Assembly: GCA_030427805.1 (NCBI GenBank)
Contig: JAUICP010000005.1
Coordinates: forward strand, 1 to 64,000
DNA: 64,000 nucleotides
DNA from: Bdellovibrionia bacterium
Lineage (GTDB): Bacteria; Bdellovibrionota; Bdellovibrionia; Bdellovibrionales; JAGQZY01
Reading direction: 5' to 3'
Shown here: positions 14,693-22,383 of the stretch, piece after piece
Numbering within the stretch: the stretch's first letter is position 1
How the letters are laid out: each line of letters opens with the position of its first letter
The notes under the pieces: model-generated
Seen by the model: the letters and a program-made list of their open reading frames with translations, nothing else
Told to the model about the DNA's origin: nothing
Databases searched by the model: none
Position numbers and translations under genes: made by a program

Positions 14693-15544
14693 ATGACAAC
14701 GAAAGCTAAACTCATCATGGGACTATTTGTGATTCTGTTGGCTCCTTCAATAAGTCTTGCTGGGACTTTTACAGGAGTGACGCCAGATGATCTTGAAGCA
14801 TGCGAAAATAGAAATCAGTACGACTACTGTCGAATCTATAATTTACTAGATAGCGACGATTACACTAATGATCGCACCGAGGCAATAGCAGCTCTGAGAG
14901 ACTATATGGTCGATACGACAAGTGATCGTAGGGAATCGGTTGATGTTAAGAACATCGAAAAGACGAAATCGGGTCGGGCCAATGGCGCTACTAATAGTGA
15001 GAAACGCACGGACTATTTAGTAGAGTTTAGTCATGATAAATATTATGGCTCGCGAACGAACTGTCAGGTCAAACTTTTTAGGTTTGAAGGCAGCGGAAAC
15101 GCCTTAAAGGTTAATGAGAACTCCTTAAAGTGCGGTGAAGATCTTGTGAAAGCTAACTTCTTGGGGATTTCGAAAGCCTCTGTTGTTAGTCATATTCGAA
15201 GCCATGGCGATCTTCGCCAGATGATCGGTAGCTATGTGACGGAACAGAAGAAGATCCTTGATGCTCTTAACGAGTATTTTGTTTCGAGGTACTACGATGA
15301 CGACAGCATAAAAATGAAAAGCATCGCTAAAACGAGATCGGGTGTTTGGCATGGAGATACCAAGGCCAAGAGAATTTCAGTCTTTACTGTAAAGTTTGAG
15401 CATCGAGATCGCAGTCCTTACCAGTATGATGACTGTCGGGTACAAGTGAGAACCCAAGAAAAGCGTGGCGGTCCCGAAGAAAATAGCTACTGGGTTGCTA
15501 CGGGTGCACTTTCTTGCAAGACCATTAGTGTGAGTCCTTACTAA
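14693..15544 (+). CDS. Secreted protein with two-fold internal repeat
   Basis: 283 residues; ribosome site AAGGAGAAG, signal peptide ending near SLA. The mature protein contains two related halves: residues about 66-130 and 200-265 share AL..Y.V, a V..K.I.KT.SG block, a YLVEF/FTVKF strand, and NCQVKLF/DCRVQVR with a Cys. A further Cys pair lies at each end (LEACENRN, LSCKTI). It is probably an extracytoplasmic beta-rich duplicate domain. No family recognised. Convergent with the M14 carboxypeptidase gene. Confidence 0.75.
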   Translation: MTTKAKLIMGLFVILLAPSISLAGTFTGVTPDDLEACENRNQYDYCRIYNLLDSDDYTNDRTEAIAALRDYMVDTTSDRRESVDVKNIEKTKSGRANGATNSEKRTDYLVEFSHDKYYGSRTNCQVKLFRFEGSGNALKVNENSLKCGEDLVKANFLGISKASVVSHIRSHGDLRQMIGSYVTEQKKILDALNEYFVSRYYDDDSIKMKSIAKTRSGVWHGDTKAKRISVFTVKFEHRDRSPYQYDDCRVQVRTQEKRGGPEENSYWVATGALSCKTISVSPY

Positions 15545-15558
15545 CAAAATGGCAGCTT

Positions 15559-17256
15559 CTACCAGGTGAGGTGGAAGCTGCGCCCTCGGGGGTAGTTGAT
15601 TTCCAGGTGGATTTCGCCTTCGCCCTGTACCAGCCAATGGCGTTTTACTTTATAATGTTGGGTTTCTTCGCTTTTAATTGAAGGTCCCATCATTTGCGTG
15701 TCGAATAATGCGAATTCACTGCGACCACTAAGGTGGGGGAGGCGTTCAAAGCGCGCACCCTGGACGAGTTTTTGGCCGCTGCCAAGTTTGATCTCGGCAA
15801 ATGGGTTCGGAAGGGTTTTCTCAAGCCCTGGGATGTTCGCTCCTCGAGTCGAAAGATAGCCCGAGTTTTCAATTTCAATACTAATTCTTCGCGTCTTTGT
15901 GGCTTCGTCCACCATTTCGACTTCTGACTTTGTCATTTCCAGTCGGGGATTGGCCTCGGCACAGTACAATGCGAATTCCGCATTACCTTCAACTTCAGCC
16001 TCGAGTAAATTTTCAGGTGGATTACCGATAGGAGAAACGCGATCCCAGCCACCAACTTCGACTGGTCCCAATTCTGGATGATCCACTGCCGTCCAGTCTT
16101 TGAAGAAATCTTTAGGGCAGTGATCTTCACACCAGGCAATGACTTTAAGCTGTTCCTCTTCGTTGAGTGCGCGCAAAAGAAACTTAACGTGATCGCTTTT
16201 ACCAATTTGAATGCCAGCCTGTTTGAAAACACTCCAAATCTCATTGGTGTATCCATAAATTCCAAGCGTTGCATACATCCAGTCGAGAAAGCCGCCGGTG
16301 ATGTGATTTTTGTGGTCGTAACAAAAGTCCTCGGCCACGCTTACACAGGGGTAACCGGTGAGTTCTTCGCCCTTTTTTCCAAGAGCTTTAAAAATCTTTA
16401 AGTCGGTGTGGTCCATCTCTGAATCGGCTTCAAAAAAGCCCGGACGCAATATGATGGCCGAGAATGTATGAAAGTCTTGGGCGCCGATAATATTGGGGCG
16501 ATCGAGAACCGCTTGGGCAATGGCCCGTGTTTCTGGATTGAGCAAAGGTCCCTGTCCCGCTCCCATCTGCAAGCCTTCAGGTCGCCAGCGCACTGGGAAG
16601 TTGCGGTTGTAGTCCTGGCCGAATTCATTTTGATACCAAGTTCCCTCACCTCGTTCTTCAGGACGTCCCTCTGGATACAGGTGGTAATAAGTTTCATCAG
16701 AATCAAAGTCATTCGGTTCTCGAAGTAAAAGAATGCGCGGGTCGCTTTTTGATTTTTTCCAAGTACCCGAAGGGCTCGGCACAAGCATGGAGCGAATCTT
16801 TCCATCACCATCCAGGTCCACTTGCTTAAATTTAGGGTCAGTGGTGTGAGGGTAGAGATCATTCACTGAGCGGACATAGAAGCCATTCATGACATGCTCA
16901 GCTCCGTCTGGAGAAATGCGGGGTAAAACGTAGAGCGTGTTATGTTTTAAAAGCTCGCGAAAGCGGTGTTCATTTTTGTCGATACCGGAAAGCACTTTGT
17001 GAATGACGTGAAGAGAAGCCTGGCATCCCGTCAATTCAGAAGCGTGAATGTTACCGCTGACCCAGTAGGCCGGTTTGTCTTGGTGTTTTCCGGTGGAGGG
17101 GTCGGTGAGAGTCATGAGCCAGAGGTCGCGCCCTTCTCTCGATTGCCCAACACTTTCAAGTTGAGTGTATTTAGAAAATTCCTCATTCCACGACTTAAGC
17201 AACTGAGTGAGTTCGTCGTAGCGTAAATATTTGCTCGGATTGTATTGAGTTTCCAT
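15559..17256 (-). CDS. M14-family zinc carboxypeptidase
   Basis: 565 residues from ATG 17256 (GGGAGTC ribosome site; a start 15 codons upstream overlaps the previous gene and is less likely). M14 peptidases remove C-terminal residues from peptides or cell-wall stems. Visible marks: zinc ligands in GNIHASE (His71, Glu74), RISPDGAEHV, a DLDGDGKIR segment, the substrate-binding QDYNRNFP, and the third zinc ligand in AQDFHTFS. A C-terminal beta-rich region follows the catalytic domain. No signal peptide is evident at the chosen start, so it is cytoplasmic or exported otherwise. It is 10 bases downstream of the scramblase-family gene and very likely co-transcribed. Confidence 0.9.
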   Translation of the reverse strand: METQYNPSKYLRYDELTQLLKSWNEEFSKYTQLESVGQSREGRDLWLMTLTDPSTGKHQDKPAYWVSGNIHASELTGCQASLHVIHKVLSGIDKNEHRFRELLKHNTLYVLPRISPDGAEHVMNGFYVRSVNDLYPHTTDPKFKQVDLDGDGKIRSMLVPSPSGTWKKSKSDPRILLLREPNDFDSDETYYHLYPEGRPEERGEGTWYQNEFGQDYNRNFPVRWRPEGLQMGAGQGPLLNPETRAIAQAVLDRPNIIGAQDFHTFSAIILRPGFFEADSEMDHTDLKIFKALGKKGEELTGYPCVSVAEDFCYDHKNHITGGFLDWMYATLGIYGYTNEIWSVFKQAGIQIGKSDHVKFLLRALNEEEQLKVIAWCEDHCPKDFFKDWTAVDHPELGPVEVGGWDRVSPIGNPPENLLEAEVEGNAEFALYCAEANPRLEMTKSEVEMVDEATKTRRISIEIENSGYLSTRGANIPGLEKTLPNPFAEIKLGSGQKLVQGARFERLPHLSGRSEFALFDTQMMGPSIKSEETQHYKVKRHWLVQGEGEIHLEINYPRGRSFHLTW

Positions 17257-17266
17257 CGAGGACTCC

Positions 17267-17878
17267 CTAATTCTTTTGTTCAAAATATTTAAGATCAACA
17301 AAGATGGCGGCTGCTAAGAGGACACGGCGCAATTCTTCTTCTGAGAGGTCGTTGCCGGAAAATACGACTCTAAAGTTATCCGCATCAGTAAAAATTTCTT
17401 TGAGTCCGCCAGACCATTTCTTTTCAATTCGACCTTGCTCCACCTCTTGAAGGTTCTTTATTGGGAAGGTCCAAAAGCGAAACCAAGGAGATTTGCACTC
17501 GAAAACAACTTTACCCTGAGCATTTTCAACGTCGAAACGCTTTCTAAAAAAGCTGAAACGCTGTTGAATTGCCCCTAGCTTTTGTCCATTCTGATCATTG
17601 ATATCGAGACGGCTAAAAAACCAGCGAAAAGGGTGATGACCGATGAACACCAGGTTTTTGGAGGCGTCAAAAAAGTGAATATGGAAACTGCGCCAATGAC
17701 CGAGAAAACCCCGAGCTAAAAATCCAAGAAAGCCCTTCCCTTGTTCAGCAGCAAAACCGAGGGGCGAGCCCTCTGCAGTTTTAATCTCGTATTTATTTCG
17801 AGTTTCAATATCGAGAAGAATTTCTCCCCACTCTTTTCTTTGTTTTATAAAGACTTCTGGGTGGTCTTTGAGAATCAT
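17267..17878 (-). CDS. Scramblase-family (phospholipid scramblase-like) protein
   Basis: 203 residues. The alternation of short beta strands with charged turns, the segment LGHWRSFHIHFFD, the FFSRLDINDQNGQKLG repeat-like turns and KSPWFRFWTFPI resemble the scramblase/LURP fold (a 12-stranded barrel around a helix). Eukaryotic members move phospholipids; for bacterial members only the fold is known. The C-terminal helix (SEEELRRVLLAAAIFVDLKYF) matches the buried helix of that fold. No signal peptide. Forms a two-gene operon with the M14 carboxypeptidase. Confidence 0.65.
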   Translation of the reverse strand: MILKDHPEVFIKQRKEWGEILLDIETRNKYEIKTAEGSPLGFAAEQGKGFLGFLARGFLGHWRSFHIHFFDASKNLVFIGHHPFRWFFSRLDINDQNGQKLGAIQQRFSFFRKRFDVENAQGKVVFECKSPWFRFWTFPIKNLQEVEQGRIEKKWSGGLKEIFTDADNFRVVFSGNDLSEEELRRVLLAAAIFVDLKYFEQKN

Positions 17879-17984
17879 TGAGCACTCCCGGTTGATTTTC
17901 TAGGCCCTAGAATTAGAACCGAATTCAGGCCGGGAGTCACTTTATGATGCTACTAATTGCTGGGCCTTGCGCAGCGTAATAGTG

Positions 17985-18578
17985 CTATTCGTAAAAAGAG
18001 ATAATTTCTTCGAGGAGAGTCTTGATTTGGGCGTCATTGTTGATGTCATCCATAACCACGACCAGGTCGTCTAAATAGAACCAAACCGCTTTCTTCTCGG
18101 CAGTGAGATTCACGTCGCCCTCAAACTCCAGGTAAAGTTGATTGGTCGTCTGATAAGCTCCCCCAGAATTACTAAAAGAAAGGCTGATTCCCGACTGGCA
18201 ATTGAGCCCATCGAGATCGAAGACCACTCGGTTGTAGTGTCCAAGGGGAATATTAAAGCCCTTAAAAAGGCTTCCTTGGGGTGAAATAGCCAGTTCACCC
18301 GGATAGACGATAACATCAGGTGTGTCATCGACACCGAAAAATCGCATTTCTTTAAAGCACATTTTTAAATTGTTAACGTCGACGAGCCCTCCGTCCTCGT
18401 CTTCGACTTCATCGTAGGCGATAAATCGAAGGGCCTTACTTGGATCTCCGGTGGATGTTCCCTCGCTGCCACCCCTGTTTTCGTCAGGGCCAATTTTCCA
18501 CTCACAGTTTTGAAAGCCGATTAAAAGACCGAGCAGTAAAATAATAAGACCTAGAATCTTTGTTTTGTTCTTAAACAC
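17985..18578 (-). CDS. FQNC-type lipoprotein coupled to a TIGR02147 regulator
   Basis: 197 residues with signal peptide and lipobox LLIGFQNC (Cys about 25). A low-complexity Gly/Ser/Asp linker follows, then a beta-rich domain (LRFIAYDEVEDED, LGHYNRVVFDLDGL, AVWFYLDDLVVVMDD) resembling DUF4382-like lipoprotein domains. The GTG start (18578-18576) shares its first base with the TAG stop of the regulator gene, so translation is coupled. A surface or periplasmic lipoprotein whose amount is tied to its regulator; ligand unknown. Confidence 0.75.
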   Translation of the reverse strand: MFKNKTKILGLIILLLGLLIGFQNCEWKIGPDENRGGSEGTSTGDPSKALRFIAYDEVEDEDGGLVDVNNLKMCFKEMRFFGVDDTPDVIVYPGELAISPQGSLFKGFNIPLGHYNRVVFDLDGLNCQSGISLSFSNSGGAYQTTNQLYLEFEGDVNLTAEKKAVWFYLDDLVVVMDDINNDAQIKTLLEEIISFYE

Positions 18579-19432
18579 TACTTATCTCCCGCCAATTGGA
18601 CAGCCGCAAAGCTGACGTGATAGACGCTCTCTAGGTTTTCCTCGGTTTCCTCAAGGGCAGCTATCTGCTTTTCGGCATTTTCGAGGATTTTGCTAAGCTC
18701 TGCCAGTTTCCCCTGGGGAATCGCTAGAGTATAGCCAAAGAGGCGTCGGTTTTCTTTTTTTATTTGATCAATTGAGTCGATGGTTATGTTGAGCATCTCT
18801 TTGTGAAAGTGATTGAGTGAAAGCTGAAAAGCGCCTCTCTTGCAACTGACGACTTTATCGGGGAGGTAGGCTTTTCCCTTGTCGTCCTTTGCGATAAAGC
18901 CATGGTCCAGTAGGAACTTAATGGCTTTTTTGATTTCTCTGAGAGGGACGGGGAGGCTGAGTTTTTTGCGAATCCATTTGGGGTCAAACTGAAAATCTTT
19001 TCTTTGGGCGAGCTCTCGGATCGCCACATAATACCAGGAGCTGAGGTAGCGATAGGTTTCAAATTCTTTGGGACGTTGTTTTTGAAAGCGCTTGAATTTC
19101 TTTATTTTTTCGAAAGCTCGGTTGCGTTCTTCGGCCTTGCGCGCGTCAGAGAGATCGACGAGACAGCGAAAGTAGTCTTCTTGTTGTTCGTCGAATTGAA
19201 AATAGAAAATGATTTTAAGAAGGAGTTCATCAGAAAGGTTTCTTCGGTTTGATAGTATTAGAGAAAGTAGGCTATGGGTGACTCCCAGGTCTTTTGCGAG
19301 TGAGCGAAGTGAAAACTTCTTTTTCTCGCTCTTAGCCTTTTCAATATATTGACTGAGAAACTCTCGATAATCGTGAAAATCGAAAATATCCTGGTCTAAG
19401 TTTTCTTGGCTCGGCAAAGAATCCTTCTTCAT
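18578..19432 (-). CDS. TIGR02147-family transcriptional regulator
   Basis: 284 residues from ATG 19432 (MKKDSLPSQ); an ATG 16 codons earlier lacks a ribosome site. The N-terminal HTH reads FHDYREFLSQYIEKAKSEKK then FSLRSLAKDLGVTHSLLSLI, the signature of the TIGR02147 family, abundant in Fibrobacter and Bdellovibrio. The C-terminal two thirds contain a second winged-helix-like region (IKKAIKFLLDHGFI) and a charged tail. Family members are putative DNA-binding regulators, often beside secreted or lipoprotein genes, as here. Possible operator repeats lie upstream at 19491 and 19577. Confidence 0.85.
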   Translation of the reverse strand: MKKDSLPSQENLDQDIFDFHDYREFLSQYIEKAKSEKKKFSLRSLAKDLGVTHSLLSLILSNRRNLSDELLLKIIFYFQFDEQQEDYFRCLVDLSDARKAEERNRAFEKIKKFKRFQKQRPKEFETYRYLSSWYYVAIRELAQRKDFQFDPKWIRKKLSLPVPLREIKKAIKFLLDHGFIAKDDKGKAYLPDKVVSCKRGAFQLSLNHFHKEMLNITIDSIDQIKKENRRLFGYTLAIPQGKLAELSKILENAEKQIAALEETEENLESVYHVSFAAVQLAGDK

Positions 19433-19490
19433 AGATTTATTATCTCTCAAATGTGTGAAATGAGCGAGCCGAATTCTCATTATGAGACAA

Positions 19491-19514
19491 AAAATGGTTA
19501 CAAAAAAATAGCAC
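19491..19514. promoter_or_regulatory. Possible operator, copy 1 (TGGTTACAAA repeat)
   Basis: A 24-base motif, AAAATGGTTACAAA followed by AAAATAGCAC, about 60 bp upstream of the TIGR02147 start. It matches copy 2 at 19577-19600 in 21 of 24 positions by eye. Two spaced copies between a regulator gene and a divergent small gene suggest autoregulation. Confidence 0.45.
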
Positions 19515-19576
19515 TAAAATGAGATAAGTTCCCAAAAATAGGAGAATTACAACCTAAAAAACCTTTGAGTCCTCTA

Positions 19577-19600
19577 AAAATGGTTACAAATAATTAGCAT
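19577..19600. promoter_or_regulatory. Possible operator, copy 2 (TGGTTACAAA repeat)
   Basis: Second copy of the 24-base motif, 86 bp from the first (start to start). The embedded TTACAA could act as a -35 box with TAAATT 17 bases downstream, for a plus-strand promoter of the small gene at 19669. Confidence 0.45.
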
Positions 19601-19668
19601 TGAGTCTAAATTGGGGCTATTCTTAGTTACACAGAGAACGTTTGCGGAGTAAGAAGAAGGTGGAGAGA

Positions 19669-19779
19669 GTGAGAGTAAAGTCTTCGCGAGGGCAATGGGC
19701 CACGGATTGGCTCATTAGTTTTTTTGTTTTTATTATGTTTTCAATAGTTTTTGTTTTTGTCGGTCTGAGCGTCAGTTAA
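19669..19779 (+). CDS. 36-residue single-helix membrane peptide
   Basis: GTG start seven bases after AAGGTGGAG. The product begins with a basic segment (MRVKSSRGQWATDW) followed by one hydrophobic helix (LISFFVFIMFSIVFVFVGL) and a short tail, ending at TAA (19777-19779). The order is typical of small inner-membrane peptides with the N terminus in the cytoplasm. It lies divergent from the TIGR02147/lipoprotein pair and could be controlled by the same repeats. It is too short for a family call. Confidence 0.5.
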   Translation: MRVKSSRGQWATDWLISFFVFIMFSIVFVFVGLSVS

Positions 19780-19810
19780 AAAAGCGAAAACAAATTCTGA
19801 TATAAAATTA

Positions 19811-19889
19811 TCTAGCGGGATGGGTTTTTGTCCTTAACCAAATATAACCCAGTCATGACCCAATAACTTTCGAATCCCATCTCGCTAGA
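19811..19889. repeat. 79-base stem-loop with 14-bp closing stem
   Basis: TCTAGCGGGATGGG (19811-19824) pairs along its whole length (one G-U) with CCCATCTCGCTAGA (19876-19889). The 51-base loop contains a small palindrome GTCATGAC. Too long a loop for a standard terminator; it may be a structured RNA, or a 3' structure of the small gene upstream. Confidence 0.5.
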
Positions 19890-19933
19890 GCTCTTTTCAG
19901 GTAGAAGCTTTTTTGTGCTGGCGTACCTGCATG

Positions 19934-19962
19934 AAAAAAGGCCTCCATTTCTGAAAGCCTTT
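19934..19962 (-). terminator. Terminator of the secreted-protein gene at 19973
   Basis: On the minus strand AAAGGCTTTC pairs with GGAGGCCTTT (two G-U pairs) around a 6-base loop, followed by a T-run. It sits 10 bases after the stop codon. Confidence 0.75.
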
Positions 19963-19972
19963 CTGCTGATAA

Positions 19973-20428
19973 TTACTTAAGCCATTCGATTTTTTCGATA
20001 GATCCAATAACTTCTTCAGAGAGTCTTCGGTTTTCAATACATCCAAAAAGACCATCATCGCCGTCGACGTAGAACTTTGTATAAGTCACCTTGAAAGCCA
20101 AAGTGCGATTGTTGAAAAGACCCTGGTCGAGGAATGACTTTTTCATAGGGTAGACAACAATGTCCGTATGCCAGCTCTCGGTACCGTCACCAAAAGTATT
20201 CACACTGTAAACAACAGGGGGGTCGACAAGTTCCCAAAGTTTATTAGAAATTTCTGCGCCTGTACCTGGCATTTGCACGACGCCTTGAGCACTGAGGCTA
20301 TCGGTTACTGTTTGATAAACTACTGAACGCAATTCCTTATGAGAAGTGAGGCTGCAGTAATAGATGCCGGCCTGGGCAAAGACAGTACTTGTAGACAACA
20401 CGATCAAAATAGAAATCAAAATTTTCAT
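19973..20428 (-). CDS. Small secreted protein, unknown function
   Basis: 151 residues from ATG 20428, chosen because GGAGGATTTA precedes it and MKILISILIVLSTSTVFAQA is a clean signal peptide. The mature part contains two Cys residues (YYCSLTS and GCIENR), beta strands (YSVNTFGDGTESWHTDIVVY, LAFKVTYTKFYVDGDDG) and no recognised family. A terminator follows immediately, so it is a single-gene transcript. Likely a periplasmic or secreted beta-sandwich with a disulfide. Confidence 0.75.
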   Translation of the reverse strand: MKILISILIVLSTSTVFAQAGIYYCSLTSHKELRSVVYQTVTDSLSAQGVVQMPGTGAEISNKLWELVDPPVVYSVNTFGDGTESWHTDIVVYPMKKSFLDQGLFNNRTLAFKVTYTKFYVDGDDGLFGCIENRRLSEEVIGSIEKIEWLK

Positions 20429-20611
20429 TAAATCCTCCAACACTAAATTAAGTAGAAAACCCTGTTTTTTTAAAACCCGTCAGGGGGTTTTAGGAAGCAT
20501 TAGGGGCCAGGTCAAAGCCGAGTCCCCTTGGCTGTAAAGAATACTGCCTTTCTTGGGAAAGTCCCTTTTTGGGGAGATTAAGTCGGCATCCTTTTTGTTT
20601 AAGAGAATGCT

Positions 20612-22057
20612 ATGTCTAAAACCCTGAAGGTTCTGTTTTTCTCAATGGTGAGCCTATTTTACGGCTCGATTGCCCTGGCGAGTCCCAGCTCAAGCTGTAG
20701 TGCTCTTTTCTCGCATTTGGGCCTCATTCACTCCCATAGTCATTTGATGAAGCAGTCGTCGAGACCAGGTTTTACTCCCTTTGTTCACTATGAAAATCAT
20801 CAATTTGCGGCCCATAGGCGCTTAAAAGAGCTTGGTGTTGTAGCCACAATGTCCTCAGATGTTTACTACCGCATAAGGATCGAGCCCATCGAAAATGCAC
20901 CTTCGGCCTGGAACCGACTGGCTTTCCAGTTAGAGGGTATGGGCTACGAACTTGTCTACGATATCAATGAGCTCATTGAGTCCGGTAACTCAAAAAGTCT
21001 TCACCAGAGTATCGTGCGACCGAAAGTGGGCGAGGACCGTAGAGTGCAACTTCTGAAAGATAAGTTTATTTTTATTTCTTTTGACGAGATCAGAGATGGA
21101 TATTTGCAGGATCCAGTGGTTCACGAAAATTCCCATGGTGCCATGGAATATGCCAGCGAACTCGGGGCCATATCCTTATTTCATTTGGTTGCAACATCTA
21201 TGAACGGCACGGCACTGGTTGAAAACACTGATGCGGATAACCCTATTCTCGCCTATTACACCCACTTTCTTCCATTCGAAGAAATGATTACCTTTTCGTA
21301 CAATCTACTCCTCCAATCTGAAGAAATTCTTGAGATTTTAAAGGGAGACCTCCCTTTAAGTTTGATGCGCGAAAGACTGCGGACGAGTTATGATAATGCC
21401 AACGCCATAAGAGATGTTTCGTTCTCGGCTTTCAATAATATCGATCTGATAAAGAAAGCCTTCGACTATTTGGCAGGTCATTTCGGCTCGATGAGTCCTG
21501 CTGAAGACTCTGTTTCTTTCAAAGCACTTTACAAGGAACCCCAGGTTCGAGGTTACAATATGGGCGCGGCGATCTTGGGTCGTGGTGATTCGAAAATGTT
21601 TTTTAAAAAAGTTGAAATGGCCGGAGAAAATGGGCGTCCGGAAGATCGTTGGCTCTTTGAGTACCGTGATGATAAAGTCCATTTAGAGATGTTCCTTCCA
21701 CCGGGCCTTGGATCTGAAATCAGTGAGTTGATGGAGCTCGAGCCGAATTCGTTCTTGGCAAAACAGAAATTTTACGGACTGATCTCGCAGTTGATAGTCC
21801 ATCTCCAGCCCCTCGATACGATCGCAAGAAACATTTGGCAAAGGGCCGCCGAGATTGTTTACATATTCGGTGGTGCGAACCCTTACCCAACAATTCAAAC
21901 AAATTCGGCTACTGAGTACGATCGTCTTTCTCGAGAAATCAATGAGCTAGTTCTTTCTGAACTGCCCGATGGCTTCAATAACTTCCTAGATGAGGTTCGT
22001 TTGACAAAAGAAGAGTTCATTCAAAAACTCAGGAACCGGGAAGTCACCATTTTCTAG
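20612..22057 (+). CDS. Secreted protein with HExxH-type motif (HENSH)
   Basis: 481 residues; signal peptide ending near IALA. Right after it comes SCSALF, a C-x3-F motif like that of other exported proteins here. A zincin-type H-E-N-S-H (171-175) follows a beta strand (FIFISFDEIRDGYL), with Glu residues shortly downstream (MEYASELG) as possible third ligand. The surroundings are less hydrophobic than in standard peptidases, so activity is uncertain. The rest is helical, with a beta region near 330-360. No established family recognised; the last 80 residues are charged helices. Confidence 0.7.
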   Translation: MSKTLKVLFFSMVSLFYGSIALASPSSSCSALFSHLGLIHSHSHLMKQSSRPGFTPFVHYENHQFAAHRRLKELGVVATMSSDVYYRIRIEPIENAPSAWNRLAFQLEGMGYELVYDINELIESGNSKSLHQSIVRPKVGEDRRVQLLKDKFIFISFDEIRDGYLQDPVVHENSHGAMEYASELGAISLFHLVATSMNGTALVENTDADNPILAYYTHFLPFEEMITFSYNLLLQSEEILEILKGDLPLSLMRERLRTSYDNANAIRDVSFSAFNNIDLIKKAFDYLAGHFGSMSPAEDSVSFKALYKEPQVRGYNMGAAILGRGDSKMFFKKVEMAGENGRPEDRWLFEYRDDKVHLEMFLPPGLGSEISELMELEPNSFLAKQKFYGLISQLIVHLQPLDTIARNIWQRAAEIVYIFGGANPYPTIQTNSATEYDRLSREINELVLSELPDGFNNFLDEVRLTKEEFIQKLRNREVTIF

Positions 22058-22383
22058 ACCCCTGTAACAACTACGAAAGGTCCTTGCGTTCGGTCTTTGG
22101 CTTGCGCTGCGGCTCAAACCTGGGTCGAGCTTTTTACGCAATTTCTCAGGCCAGTTTCTTGGAGTTTTTCTCAAGTCAATTAATCCCAAAATTAGATTTG
22201 TGAATAACAAGTTAAATCGAAGGTGATTGTCTCAGTTCTGTGAGTTGTTAAGAAGTCTTCAAAACCTCTACCATAGCCCTGTTTCAAGTTGGCTCAAAGC
22301 CGCTCTAATGCTCGAAAAATACAGGCCTTTATGGGAAAATTTTTCTTGATTATACTTATGTTGAACGTTGGCGAATGAGAAGT
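22058..22383. other. 326-bp intergenic region upstream of the giant lipoprotein
   Basis: No gene recognised. A possible -10 box TATACT lies about 30 bases before the ATG at 22384, without a good -35. The GC-rich patch at 22075-22135 has no clear hairpin with T-run. Confidence 0.4.
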
